The notes below the pieces were generated by a model, which was given only the letters and a program-made list of their open reading frames with translations, was not told the origin of the DNA and made no database searches. Both the position numbers and the translations under genes were made by a program. DNA of 60,000 bases from Takakia lepidozioides (Eukaryota; Streptophyta; Takakiopsida; Takakiales; Takakiaceae), in NCBI GenBank assembly GCA_030704615.1, contig CM060731.1, positions 40,302,001 to 40,362,000 on the forward strand, written 5' to 3'. Positions 22,310 to 33,904 of the stretch are shown here, in pieces; position 1 is the stretch's first letter; the number at the start of each line of letters is the position of its first letter.

Positions 22310-23839
22310 AATGGTGCATGAATTAAGGTGTGTTTAGCCCATTGACCACATCAGGTTTCTTTGTGTTTGCAATGCGCATTATATGTGCAAGCTTGGCAGC
22401 CCTAGAAAAGGACAATTATAAGGTCCATGGTGACATTATAAAGGGGTGTTCGCTGAGATCATGAGATCAGGTCTTTGATCTTGTCATAGATTGAAAAAAG
22501 TCTAGGGTAGTTTATGTCTAACCTCATTTTCAAGGACAGTCTTTGGGCACCAAACCTCTACAGTTTTGGACACAACCCCCTCTAGGTCTACTCCCATTAC
22601 GAGGATCAGAAATGCTTGGGGGCTTACATGCATGGAGCTGCGATGCTTAGACATCGGGCAATTACATTCTCCTTTGCTCTTTGCATCTGTTTACTGGTTC
22701 ATGGTGACATAGTCAAAGCTGGAAATGTACTAGATGTCAGCCTGAACACTGCCCTGAAGCCTAACCTGGAGTTAATGCCAATGTGGCAGCAGGAATTATC
22801 CAAAACCAGATAACGTAGATGTGGAGAAACTCATTGGTGAATCTATGGTGGTTTTGTAGTGATTTTGATATGTTACTGTAGGCAGGGTTGGGGTGTTTCA
22901 TCGAAGAACTTCACGCCGTCAGTGTCAGCTGCTTCAGCTGCTAGCATCAAGGCTGAAGATGTATTCATTGTTTGTACACAGGCATGGATAGCTGAAGGAC
23001 GAGGGATAGAGTGTGGGTCCAGATTCATAAGAGGGCCGGATTTCAAGTGAAGAAACCGACATCCAGACAAAGAAGTTTAACACTTTGATAAGGTATGATC
23101 TGGACTGAATATGTTGTCTTAATGGCTGACGTGAGGCTTTTCACATATTCTCACCTCTTTGTCATGGTAGGCATGATGGTACATCCACAAGCTGTAGTGC
23201 CTTTGGATGAGAAGCAGTCCCCTCACAAAGTATACCGCTCGTTTTCTCAAGAGCATACCAATTCTTTGCCTGCCAGAATGCTACGCTATCCTTTTCACTC
23301 TGAAACAGAATCCACTTGTCATGTAGGGTTGGAGTAGCCCTGCCTGAGTTACCATCACACCCTCTCTTATTGTGTGGGCGACAACCTAAGATTACCATGA
23401 TTGATTATTTTCAAGATCTTCAGGAACACTCAATCAGCTGACATGATTGCTGTTAGCTGTGTCAAGTCGCAATCTCAAGCTTAGAATGGAACCTCAAGGC
23501 TGGCTTGGTAGAGCAGGGACTATTCCCCTTTGGGTGCTTATTACATGTATTCTTACCTCTGAGTTGGCAATTTTGTGCAACAGGCCTGATGGACTGGAGA
23601 AGGCTTATGTAAGGCTGACAACTAATTATGATGCGTTGGATATGGCAAACAAAGTGTGTATCATCTAGAATGGTTCTTGTTGTTTGGAACTGGGTTGGTT
23701 TGAGAGGTATTTTGTAAGTTTTGTAGTTTTGCAAAGTGCTTTTCATGAGTTTCATCCATAAACGTGTGTTAAAATGTCTGGCTTTAGAACAGTTATGTTT
23801 TGATAGCTTTCATAGTTATGTGCGAATGACTGCTAATGA
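22310..23839. other. No gene; PPR and repeat-R scraps
   Basis: A PPR-like VHGDIVKAGNV piece is visible near 22685-22750 and a partial repeat R at 22785-22875. Nothing else was assigned. Confidence 0.5.
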
Positions 23840-24030
23840 AGGCACCTTCTTCAATTTCACCTTGTTTTCCCCCTCTATCAGAATCGCCCCTAATTATTCA
23901 TGTTTGAATTCTGCAAGTTAGCTGGTTGAGTGAAGCTTTGATAGTTTGGAGTGACTTTGACATGATTCTGCCAATGTGACAGCAGGAAAGTATCAGAAAC
24001 AGGTAACACAGACGAGGAGAAGTTGTGGAA
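23840..24030 (+). repeat. Dispersed repeat R, partial copy
   Basis: It runs from GGCACCTTCTTC through GAATTCTGCAAGTTAGCTGG, GTTTGGAGTGACTTTGACA and GGAAAGTATC to GACGAGGAGAAG, in the same order as the 15.5-15.8 kb copy but on the plus strand. Confidence 0.65.
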
Positions 24031-24460
24031 TGAATACTTTTCTGACCCCAGTCAATGGTGGGACAATCGAGGCAAGAAGGTGAATGTTTGTTGGATTATA
24101 GAGAGTAGCAGATGCAATTGAGCGTAGGAACTAGTGTGATAAGTTGAGTTGGGTGCTTCTTAGAACAAGTCTAGGCTGTCATCGTCAACTGCTAGCAACA
24201 AGGCAAGGTTGTATGCATGATTCGTGTGAGGCATGGATAGCTGAAGGAGCAGGGATAGGTGTGGGTGCAGATTCACCCAAGAGGGCCGGACTTGCGGCAT
24301 TCATAACGCCAGTATCAATGACATACATGATAACTTCAATATTCCCACTCTTCCCATCCACAAATGTTTCAAAGCAATTCACCTCACGGCACTCCGTTCA
24401 CTCACAGCTATTATCACCAACAAATGCCAATTGGAATCCGGCACTTCAAATGCACCATAG

Positions 24461-24645
24461 GTCCCCCAGGGTACCCCCTGGGTACCTAGGGATACACAGA
24501 CTCCCCTACTTTCTACTGTTAATTGGTGTCCCATAGGACACCTTTCCTTTTATAGGGCCCACCCCCGAAAGGGGGCAGTAGCCGCAAGGCGAAGTGGCTC
24601 TTAGTTACGCCGGCTTCGGCCGGAGTCTTCTCTCTCTCTCTCCTG
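24461..24645. other. Cluster of five stable stem-loops with GAAA, GCAA and UUCG tetraloops
   Basis: GGTACCC-cct-GGGTACC is at 24470-24486. GGTGTCC-cata-GGACACC is at 24525-24542. CCCCC-GAAA-GGGGG is at 24562-24575. GCC-GCAA-GGC is at 24581-24590, which can alternatively pair AGCC with GGCT at 24599. CCGGC-TTCG-GCCGG is at 24610-24623. A CTTTTATAGGGCCC stretch and a (TC)n run flank the group. The loops are classic stable RNA tetraloops, so a structured transcript or the LTR of an unseen element is possible; no function is proposed. Confidence 0.75.
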
Positions 24646-24649
24646 TACA

Positions 24650-25835
24650 CCGGCTGAAGGACTTTAGGTAAGGCACCATATTCCTGGAATCCCTGCAGTC
24701 CATATAATGAACTAGGGCCTGTTTGTGTCTACAAGGAGCGAATGAGACGGTGAGATGGTTGGGCAGTTGTTGGATGTATCTTCTTTCCATTTTGAACTTC
24801 AGGTGGATTGGGCTGAGGAAGCATGTGGCTGACAACATTACCAGTACTGCAATTTCATTTCCATTTTTAGCTCCACAATTTCAGGCAATGTCTACCGTTT
24901 TGCAGGTTCTCACATCTTACTTGCACATGCACGAGCGTACTGACAATACACTTCCGTATGAACAACCCATGTACAACTGCTACGCATTGAAAATGTGCAA
25001 CAGGTGGAGTTCCGAGTGAAGAATGTTTGCAATTTGAGGTGCATGCATGCATGGTAGGTATTTCGAATTAGGAGACGTTGTTGAAATGTTTGGGGTCGAA
25101 GTTTTTTATTCATTCCTAAGGCAACCATTTGCAATTGAAGATGGCATTCCGAATTTACACATTCACATTGTAGTTGAATACCTATTTTGATTCGCTGGCC
25201 ATGTACAACTCTTTCATTTGGAGTTGGTAATGTTGCCTTAGCAAAGGACCTGCATTTGAGGTTGAAAGAAATATTTTTCATGGCTCTCTGGCGTCCAATA
25301 TATAAGGTCGGAAAGAACTATCATCCATATTTGTGTTCCACATGAAAGGGAGCATGCACAACCTGCAACAATACAATGCCCATGGAATGTTATTATTTAT
25401 ATGATTACAAGGCAAAGGACAAAGCTGCCACTGAGGCTACAAAGAACGACGTGGACAAAAGTTCATTCGGACCCCAAAGAGTCAAAGAAATGAAGACTAC
25501 GCTTGCTGTTCATCAGAAAATGCAACAATACTGCCCCCACTGCAGTACGTTCAGAAAGCAACAAATATAATGCCTCTCCAACCACATATGTGAACAAAAC
25601 AGCCCACCCAGAATGAATATACTGACATACTAGTGTGGCAATGCCAATTCAAAAGGAAGCATCCCTCACAAGCACCCGCCACTATTTAATCCCGCCCTAC
25701 TCTCATGTGGGTGGAGGCTGCCGATGAGAAACATTGCCTCCACTTCATGCATGTTATGTGCATGTCATGTGGACCAATGTGCACCTCACCTGATGATGGA
25801 ATCAGTATTCAAATCGCATCCCTTTAGTCCTGAAG
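24650..25835. other. Intergenic stretch, nothing assigned
   Basis: No recognisable gene or element end was found; frames are short and unlike any family I know. Confidence 0.5.
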
Positions 25836-26054
25836 ATGCATGTGGCCATCCGAAACCGTGCAACACATGATTTCCCCCTTCAAAATGTCATGTTCTCCAG
25901 CCTCACTAAACACATACTCTCCACACACCACATTGCCATTCAGCACTCCCAAACTCCTTCAGTTTCCTCAGACCCCCATTGCCTCCTCCGCACTCTCCCT
26001 CATCCATTTGCCTCGCCTTGTAGCCTCTTTCACTTCCGCCTCTCTCACTTAGCA

Positions 26055-26287
26055 ATGTCAGACGCTCAAGAAGGAGTAGGCAGCTCCTGGCTGCAAGAGG
26101 AAGCTTTAGTTGATGTCGACACTCACAAGGAGTTGGTAGGAGATATTATTGGCATCGTGGGGACTCGCATCTCCGGATTGGAAACCTTGGTGGATTGGTC
26201 AAAACCCACAGCAGGAGACATCATTCTTACAGCGCATGTATCCGCAAGTAGAGTGGGCTGGTCTGGCTTTTACGACGACACCAACAG
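26055..26287 (+). pseudogene. Unidentified host ORF, 5' part (disrupted by chromovirus)
   Basis: From an ATG at 26055 (MSDAQEGVGSSWLQEE) 77 codons run to ...GFYDDTN plus two bases of the next codon, then the chromovirus LTR begins. The upstream frame is also open to 25836, so the true start is uncertain. Joining across the element, using one copy of AACAG, continues the same frame into 33208-33634, which is good evidence for a real coding exon before the insertion. I do not recognise the protein; there is no signal peptide or membrane segment in this part. Confidence 0.6.
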
Positions 26288-26992
26288 TGTCGCGGCCCTT
26301 TGCCTTGAGGGCAGGGGGTCGGGACACATGAGGGGCTGCCCCTGTGGTGGGGGCAGGCAGCGATAGGTATGGGGGCTGAAGCACCCTTGAGTGCCCAAGG
26401 CACTCAAGGAGGCGGAGGCGCTCACTAGGTGGAGCCCCGCACACCGGGTTGCGGGGGGTGGCTCCACAAGGGTGGTGGTAGCTTAGCGGGACTTAGTGGG
26501 GGTGGCATAGGACTCACCATGGGGCGGAGACCTCGTGGTGGGAGTCGTGGGGAGTCTTGGGACTCATCACGGTCCATAGGGGCCGTGGTGAGTGGGCCAA
26601 GACTCACCGCGACTCATCACCGGGAGTCGAGGGTTTTCGTGGTGGTTCGCCATAAAATGGCATGGCTGGTTGTGAAACCCCCGCGGACAGCTACAGAAGT
26701 ATATATAGGGAGTAGTAACCCCGAGAACGGTGCAAGCCCGTTGGTGACCAAAAACTAGTGAGTAAGCGAGCGAGCCGGAAAGCGACCAAAGAGTGGGGAG
26801 CTGTTCCGGACTGCCATCTACCAAAGGGAACTAGTCCCAAATGGAGGGTTTGGAAGCAAAGGGGGACCGTTATGTCCCGGTGAGCAGCCGAAGCTCCAAG
26901 TTGGCCCGGCGGCCAGGTTGGGAGTCAGGCGCGCGCATCAAAGCGAGTAACTATGACTTGAAGGGGAGCTTACCGAAGTGAGGTGCGCGACA
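26288..26992 (+). repeat. Chromovirus 5' LTR
   Basis: Ends are TG...CA. It contains a TATATATAGGG box near 26699-26710, the likely promoter, followed by GAGTAGTAACCCC as a possible transcription start area. It matches 32475-33202 almost throughout. Confidence 0.95.
26699..26709 (+). promoter_or_regulatory. TATA box in chromovirus 5' LTR
   Basis: GTATATATAGGG is present in both LTRs (second copy near 32890, TATATATAAGGG) at the same distance from the LTR end. Confidence 0.6.
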
Positions 26993-26994
26993 CT

Positions 26995-27006
26995 TGGTAT
27001 CAGAGC
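26995..27006 (+). promoter_or_regulatory. Primer-binding site, initiator Met tRNA
   Basis: TGGTATCAGAGC starts 2 bp after the 5' LTR. This is the standard site complementary to the 3' end of plant initiator methionine tRNA. Confidence 0.9.
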
Positions 27007-27047
27007 TTAGAGTTCAGTACGCGATCGTCCTTGGGATTGGCCTCATC

Positions 27048-28110
27048 ATGGGGTCGGGCAAGCCAAAGCGAAAGCGGAACGGCCCAAAAGATGATGATCC
27101 TGGTGAGCCCGATGGGGGCGACGTGTCACCGAGGCGGCCGTTTGAGGAAGCGATGCATGTTTCCGAAAACGAGGTCAAGAGCGAGGAATCCGAGGAGTCG
27201 GAGCCCGAGGAATCCTTGAGAGCTCCGACAAACCAAGAGATGCCCCATGCCGGCAGCCTTTTGGGAAGGGTTGTTGGCGCAGTTTGGCGGACGTTGAAAG
27301 ACGTGTTGAAGGCGGCTAATGCCACTTCCACTAAGGCAAAGTTTAAGGTGAAGCCTAAGGAACCCGGCACCTTCGAGGGCGTCCGAAATCGGAAGGCACT
27401 CAACACCTGGCTCTTGGAGCTAGAGCAGTACTTCCGGGCGGCCAAGTTGAGTGACGAGGATCGGGTGGAAGTGGCTCCCACCTATTTGAGGGGCTATGCT
27501 CAACAATGGTGGCAGAAACGCCTTCACGACCGAGGTCCAAGCCCGGAAACCTTGAACTGGAGTGGGTTCAAGGAATTGATGAAGAGACAGTTTGTGCCCC
27601 TCAACGCGTCCTGGCTTGCCCGGGACAAGATGAGGAATTTGAAGCAAACAGATGACATTCGGGGTATGTCCAGGCTTTCAATGTGCTGTTGCTCGAAGTC
27701 GCGGACATGGCAGAACCAGAAATGGTCTTCAACTTTGTGGCGGGACTGGCCCCATGGGCCAGGCGGAAGTTGGAGGAGAAGCCACCCAAGACTTTGAACG
27801 AGGCAATTGAGAGGGCTGAATGTTTCTCGGATGTCCCTAGGGTGAAAGACAAGGCCGTACGGAGCTGAACCACAAGAAGACCCGGCGGGAAGGTGACTCC
27901 TTCCGACCGGAAAAGAAGTGGGATAGGCCACGCGGCAATGGCACGTGGAAATCGAAGGGAGGGCCTTCACACGTCAAGGCGGCACCCGGTGCTCGAAAGG
28001 AAAAGCGGGTGGAGGCTTATGGCGGACAGAAGGCGACCTTTGATGGAGTGTGTTTCAATTGCGGGGAGCCCGGGCACATGGCCAAGAAGTGCACGAAGCC
28101 CCGCAATTGA
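27048..28110 (+). pseudogene. Chromovirus Gag
   Basis: From ATG 27048 (MGSGKPKRKRNGPKDDD) an acidic linker leads to a capsid-like gag core: NTWLLELEQYFRAA, APTYLRGYAQQWWQKRL and WSGFKELMKRQFVP at ~27395-27600. A frameshift near 27665 moves to AEPEMVFNFVAGLAPWARR. The C-terminal zinc knuckle CFNCGEPGHMAKKC is encoded at ~28050-28095. Gag forms the particle and binds RNA. Confidence 0.9.
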
Positions 28111-28199
28111 ACATGACTCGGGCGACCACGGAGCTGTCGGAAGATACCATCAGTCGCTTGGTGGAAGCGGTGGTCGCCAGGACTTGCAAGGTAGGCAAA

Positions 28200-28720
28200 T
28201 TATTCTTGTGAGTTGTATCAGAAACTGGCGCCTTGCGAAAAAGGGAGTCAGTTATTGTTCGTGGATGGGATAATATCCGGAACTAATGTGTCGTTGTTGG
28301 TGGACACAGGAGCGTCGCACGCACTCCTTCATGACACCGGCAACGGCACAAAAGCTTGGGACTCCCGACAAGTTACGTGGGGGCCTCTATTGAGGTGCGT
28401 TCTGCCGAAGGAGAACCACAGTTGGCGACAGGTTTTCGTGGATGTTCCTCTTCAACTGGGAGTTGGGAGGGACGTGAAAACTTCACCATTTGCGAGATCG
28501 ATGGAGTGGATCTCATTTTGGGGATGACCTTTTTGAGCAAATCCGGAGCGGTCATAGATGGCCGCAAGAGAGTAGTCACGCTGCCATGTGGGAATGGTGG
28601 CGAGGTTTTAACGAGTGTCGGAAACCCCAAATCCGTGGGAGGGCGAATAAACCTTCTGTCAGCAAAGGGTGGGCCGTGGAGGAGGCACACGAGCCCCAGT
28701 TTTGCTTTACATTAAGAAGT
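28200..28720 (+). pseudogene. Chromovirus protease
   Basis: LFVDGIISGTNVSLLVDTGASHALL (in two parts, ~28250-28330) contains the D-T-G-A catalytic motif of retropepsins. The C-terminal part (DGVDLILGMTFLSK) follows in another frame. It matures the polyprotein. Confidence 0.85.
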
Positions 28721-28767
28721 GAAGGAGAAGGCGATGGGAGCCGAGCCCAGATTGGATCAAGGGGATT

Positions 28768-30110
28768 TTGGAGAAATACCAGGATGTGATGCCGGAGGAT
28801 TTACCAAGCGGCTTGCCACCGCGAAGAGGAGTTGACCACAAGATTGAGGTGATACCGGGATCGGAACCGCCGCCTGCCAAGGCGCCCTACCGGTTGAGCC
28901 ACAGAGAGTTGGTCGAGCTGAAGACTCAGCTCAAGGATCTAATGTCAAAGGGGTACATCCGGCCGAGTAAGTCACCTTACGGAGCCCCGGTGCTATTGCA
29001 GACAAGAAGGATGGGACGCTGCGGATGTGTGTCGATTACAGGGCTCTGAATAAGGTGACTATCAAAAAACCGGTACCCTTTGCCAAGGATCGACGACCTC
29101 TTCGATCGGTTGGCAGGAGCGAAGTATTTCAGCCGAATCGACTTGCGCTCGCGGCTATCACCAAATTCGGTGGCGGAAGGAGATGAGGAGAAGACCGCGT
29201 GCAGGACAAGGTATGGTTCATATGAGTTCTTGGTGATGCCTTTTGGGCTCACCAATGCACCAGCGACCTTTAGCACGCTGATGAACAGCCTTTTCCAGGA
29301 GTGGTTGGATGACTTTGTGATCGTGTACATCGACGACATCTTGGTGTGTACTCGAAAACAAAGGGGAGCACCTGGAGCACCTCAAAAGGGTGTTCCAAAA
29401 TTGCGGGAAGGGAAGCTGTATGCCAAAGCTTCAAAGTGCGAATTCGGGGTCACGAAAGTGGAGTTCTTGGGGCATGTGATTACACAGGATGGGATCAAAA
29501 TGGATGACAGAAAGGTGAGGGCGATCTTGGACTGGGAGCCTCCGACTTCGGTCTCGGGAGTGCGATCCTTCCTAGGACTCGCCTCCTATTACCGAAGTAT
29601 GTGAGAAATTTGCCAAGATCGCGGGGCCGCTGTCGGACCTTCTGTGTAAATCCAAAGTCTGGGTATGGAACACATTTTGTGGCCAAGCTTTTGCTGAATT
29701 GAAGCAGCGGATGACGGAAGCTCCAGTCTTGAAAATCCCGGAGTTCGATCGTCCGTTTGAGATTCATACAGATGCATCGGACTTCGCGATTGGGGGTGTA
29801 CTTATGCAAGATGGACGTCCAGTGGCTTACGAAAGTAAGAAACTGAATGAAGTGGAGCGGTGGTCGACGCACGAAAAAGAGATGAAGGCGTGGTGCATTG
29901 CCTTGAGCTCTAGCCCACTATGTTGGTTCCAACCCGTGAAGGTGTTCACGGACAATGTCACGGTGAAGTATTTTGCCACGCAGCCCAAGTTGTCCCCAAA
30001 ACAACTTAGGTGGCAAGATACTTTGGCGGTGTTCGATGTGGATATCCAGTACAAACCGGGACGGGACAATGTGGTGGCCGATGCTTTAAGTAGAAAGCAG
30101 CAGCTCTTGT
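28768..30110 (+). pseudogene. Chromovirus reverse transcriptase-RNase H
   Basis: RT motifs occur in order: LMSKGYIRPSKSPYGAPVL, RIDLRS, FLVMPFGLTNAPATF and the catalytic YIDD (VYIDDILV, ~29320-29345), then KVEFLGHVI and VRSFLGLASYYR. RNase H begins at ~29755 (IHTDASDFAIGGVL) and ends with NVVADALSRK near 30095. Frameshifts lie near 29010, 29140-29160 and 29600. Confidence 0.92.
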
Positions 30111-31190
30111 TGGTGTACAAGGGCGAGACGGCGCTCCAAAAGGAAGATCCGAAGGCTTGCCGGAAGGATGAGCTGGCAAAGTCCGTGCAGGACTTGAGAA
30201 TGGGGGTTAAATCGCAGTTCCACTTGCAAAATGGGTTGCTCCGGTATAAGCAAAAGCGTCTCTACGTGCCGAAGGGAGGGATCAGAGATAGCCTCTTGAG
30301 AGAATGCCATGATAGCCCGCTTGCGGGCCACGGCGGAGCCAAGCGCACTGCGGCCTCTTGAAGAAAGAGTATTTCTCGCCCAAACTGAGGAGGAGGCAGA
30401 GAAGTATGTCAAGACATGCACCACATGCCAACAAAACCGGAGCGAGTACAAAAGCAAGCGGGCTGTTACAACCCTTGCCGATTCCAGGGGACTTGGGAAA
30501 GCGTCTCGATGGATTTCATGACTACTATGCCGTTGTCAAAAGGATTCGATGCAATCATGGTGGTGGGATAGGTTCAGTAAAATGGGCCATTTCATCCCCA
30601 CCAAGGAGACAGCAACGGCGTAGGAGACAGGGCGACTTTACTTCCCCCCACGTCTTAAACATCATGGAGTCCCGAAGGATATTGTCTCGGATCGCGATCC
30701 AAAGTTTACGAGTAAATTTTGGAAGACACTTTGAAGAAGATGGGACGAGGCTGAAGATGAGCACCGCCTTCCGACCTACGACGGACGGCCAAACGGAAAG
30801 AGTGAATTCTGTAGTGAAGCAATTCTTGCGGAATTACGTGTCGGCAGACCAATCAGACTGGATGGAACACTTAGACGCGGCAGAGTTCTGTTATAATAAC
30901 ACAGAACACTCCGCAACGGGTTTTCCCCTTTCGTATTGGTCTATGGAAAAGCACCTCTGGTGCCGACAAGTTGGGCCGCCCAGGACGTTGAGGAACCGGC
31001 AGTAGTGGCGGTACTGGAAGAACGCGAGCGTTTGTTGAAGCTCGCAAAGTACAATATTGCCAAAGCTAGGAAACGGTATGAAAGGCAGGCGAATGGGAAG
31101 CGGAGGGAAGTGAAGTTTGAGGCAGGCACAGAGGTCTGGTTGAACATCAAGAATTTCCGACTACCACCCCGGAAGTGAGTCCGAAGTTCG
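30111..31190 (+). pseudogene. Chromovirus integrase
   Basis: The N-terminal zinc module (HDSPLAGHGG...CTTCQQNR) is split by a frameshift near 30360. The catalytic core (a DxFSKMGHFIP-like segment; STAFRPTTDGQTERVNSVVKQFLRNY with the catalytic Glu near 30800) and the C-terminal AKYNIAKARKRYERQAN...GTEVWLN segment are recognisable in three frames. It inserts cDNA through a DDE mechanism. Confidence 0.88.
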
Positions 31191-31379
31191 TACCTCCGTA
31201 TGCGGACCCTTTCGCATTCGGAAGGTTATGAATGAGGATGTGTATGAATTGGAGCTACCGGCAAACAGCAAGGTGCACCCAGTATTCAATGTCTCCCTTT
31301 TGAAGCCTTACTTCAAAGATTAAGCGCGTCCAAATCGGCATCAAGTGTTGCGTCCGCCACCTATGCTTTGGATCATGAA

Positions 31380-31510
31380 AATGAACCTGAGTACGAGGTG
31401 GAGGCAATACTTAAGTCGAGGAAGTTCAGGAACCGAGAAACGGAGTATCTCGTCAAATGGAAGGGCTATCATCATGTGGAGGCATCTTGGGTGCGTGCCT
31501 CAGAAATGGG
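31380..31510 (+). pseudogene. Chromodomain at integrase C-terminus
   Basis: EYEVEAILKSRKFRNRETEYLVKWKGY followed by ASWV is a typical chromodomain with the aromatic Y/W-K-W pattern. In chromoviruses it binds methylated histone H3 and directs integration to heterochromatin. It is in frame within 31368-31571. Confidence 0.92.
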
Positions 31511-31571
31511 AAACGCATCCGAGGCGGTTACAGCTTTCGAAGGGCGACCTCAAAAGCGGAAGAAGCGTTGA

Positions 31572-32474
31572 TGGGGACATCAACCTTGGAGCGTGGGGGA
31601 GGAAATGCATGCTTAGCCCGGTTTAGCTAGCTCAGGAATCCGATTGCAAAAACTTGTATTGTACAAAAATTTGTTATAAAGGAAATGGGTTCCAAATATT
31701 GTGCGTCCTATTGTGTTTGGAATGGTGATGCATGGTGTGGTTGGCTAGTGTGTAGAATGCATGCTAGCTTACAAAAGTGGGAAGGTAAATTGGGTTAATC
31801 GTGTGTTTGCGCAGTGCCGAAATCGGGTGACTCCCATCCAAGGGGCAAGGAAACTTGCGACTTTCTTTGGGAGTTCACGTGCTAGTGCGCACCTGGCGCG
31901 TGCGCGTACTATAACTGCGCTACCGAGGGGGTTGCCTTGTAGTGCAGGCTAACGCGGAAGCTACATGCTTCCGTTCACGTACTATAATCGTGAAGCCTCA
32001 GGACGAAGTCGTAGTGCGGCTTCGGCGTGTTCCCGTACCAGGCCAGCATTCCAGGCAGACCCAATTGTAGTGATTGGGGCGCACGGTTGGTTCAAGGTTA
32101 TCTTCCTAGTCAAAGAGGGTTCCAGGTGAACCCTTGCTCAAGGTGATGCCAAAAGCGGCATCATGAGCGAACGCAAGCAATGTTGTTGCAGTAAGGCGAT
32201 TCGATCCTCGGGGAGGATTGTTCTTTGGCCTTGAAATAGGCCAAGAAGAGTGCACTGGGAGGAGCTGGGGAAGCTCCACCCTTGGCCGGGACTTGGAGGA
32301 AGTCGGCTGAACTAGCTAGTGGAGAGTAGAGTCAAGTGTGGGGTTTGGTTCTTTGCCATGGGACGCCATGGTGCGGAAACAAACTCCTTGATGTGGGACG
32401 CCACAACTTGGATGTTCGTTTCTACAAATGGACAAGTCGATGAGGACATCGACTCCCTGTTGGTAGGGGTGTGT
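31572..32474 (+). other. Chromovirus 3' untranslated region
   Basis: About 900 bp between the chromodomain and the 3' LTR hold no gene. The last bases, TTGGTAGGGGTG, are the only candidate polypurine tract. Confidence 0.6.
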
Positions 32475-33202
32475 GTCGCGGCCCTTTGCCTTGAGGGCAG
32501 GGGTCGGGACACATGAGGGGCTGCCCCTGTGGTGGGGGCAGTGGCAGCGATGGGTATGGGGGGCTGAAGCACCCTTGAGTGCCCAAGGCACTCAAGGAGG
32601 CAGAGGCGCTCACTAGGTGGAGCCCCACACACCGGGTTGCGGTGGGGGTGGCTCCACAAGGGGTGGTGGTAGCTTAGCGGGACTTAGTGGGGGTGGCATA
32701 GGACTCACCATAGGGGGGAGACCTCGTGGTGGGAGTCATGGGGAGTCTTGGGACTCATCACGGTCCATAAGGGCCGTGGTGAGCGGGCCAAGACTCACCG
32801 CGACTCATCACCGGGAGTCGAGGGTTTTCGTGGTGGTTCGCCATAAAATGGCATGGCTGGTTTTGGAACCCCCGCGGACAGCTACAGAAGTATATATAAG
32901 GGGAGTAGTGACCCCGAGAACGGTGCAAGCCCGTTGGTGACCAAAAACTAGTGAGTAAGCGAGCGAGCCGGAAAGCGACCAAAGAGTGGGGAGCTGTTCC
33001 GGACTGCCATCTACCAAAGGGAATTCTCCTAGTCCCAATTAGGTAGAGGGTTTAGAAGGAAGCGAAGGGGGGACCGTTTATTCCTGGTGAGCAGCCGAAG
33101 CTCCCAAGTTGGCCCGGGCGGCCAGGTTTGGGAGTCAGGCGCGCGCATCAAAGCGAGTAACTATGACTTGAAGGGGAGCTTACCGAAGTGAGGTGCGCGA
33201 CA
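32475..33202 (+). repeat. Chromovirus 3' LTR
   Basis: It matches the 5' LTR from TGTCGCGG to GCGCGACA, with a few small insertions (728 versus 705 bp). Confidence 0.95.
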
Positions 33203-33207
33203 AACAG

Positions 33208-33634
33208 TGCAACTGCAAAACAGCCTAACACCGTTGTTCTCATGTCAAGATTCCTGTGCGCTCCTAATGAAGAGTGGGGGCCACATGCTTTGGGCCCGGA
33301 CCCTGCAAAGGAGAACGAGTGTTTTCATATTCTGCGGCTGCTTCAGAGGGGCTCCAGACGTGAAAGACCTTGGACCAGGGCTGGTTACATTTGCCTAACG
33401 ATTGAAGATGGAATAATGCATGTCATGTTTGCTTCCTTCATGCATGGCGGAAGAACTCATCCTCGTGTTTCTTGTGTTCTTGCCGCATTGGGGGAGCAAT
33501 CACTTTCATATCACTCAGTCTTCTTCTTTCGCTGGGATGTGTGTGTGTGTGTTTGGAAAGAGAGAATGATTAGGCAGGAGGTTCAGGTGGCTAATTGGAA
33601 TTTCAAAGAGGTTGACTGGTCAGTAGCATGCTGA
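33208..33634 (+). pseudogene. Unidentified host ORF, 3' part
   Basis: The frame broken at 26287 resumes here as ...ATAKQPNTVVLMSRFLCAPNEEWGPHALG and continues (YICLTIEDGIMHVMFASFMHGGRTHPR) to a stop at 33634. The last ~30 codons span a (GT)n run at 33538-33552 and may be intron or 3' flank. The whole would be ~220 residues. No domain was recognised; it may be one exon of a longer gene. Confidence 0.55.
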
Positions 33635-33904
33635 ACCTCTTTTCACTCTGCTTTCCTAGATTGCTTCATTTCTAGGTTTCAACAATGCACATGCCAAAAA
33701 CATATTGTGACATCAATCTTTCCATATATTGATGTCAAAGGTGTATTCCTGGTATTCTGTTGTCATTTTGCCTCCACATTGTTTTCCCAACCTGCTTCCC
33801 ATTACTTGCACATGCAAACCATCCTGAAAGATGCACCTAGGTTTTTTGACTCCTACTTTTTGTAGTCTTATGCAATTCATGTGTAACAACATGTCAGATC
33901 TACA
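33635..33904. other. Flank of the disrupted ORF, nothing assigned
   Basis: No gene or repeat was recognised before repeat R begins at 33905. Confidence 0.5.

Larger units (their letters stand above)
26288..33202 (+). mobile_element. Chromovirus-type Ty3/gypsy retrotransposon, complete with LTRs
   Basis: LTRs of 705 bp (26288-26992) and 728 bp (32475-33202) begin TGTCGCGG and end GCGCGACA. They are flanked by perfect 5-bp target duplications AACAG (26283-26287 and 33203-33207). A primer-binding site for initiator tRNA-Met follows the 5' LTR. The coding order is gag, protease, RT, RNase H, integrase, chromodomain. The LTRs are very similar but differ by several indels, and the coding region holds many frameshifts and stops, so the copy is not recent and cannot move by itself. 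It interrupts a host frame. Confidence 0.95.

Noticed and set aside
26199-26824. Several open frames in the chromovirus LTR
   Set aside because: They repeat in the 3' LTR, lie in GC-rich regulatory DNA and show no domain.
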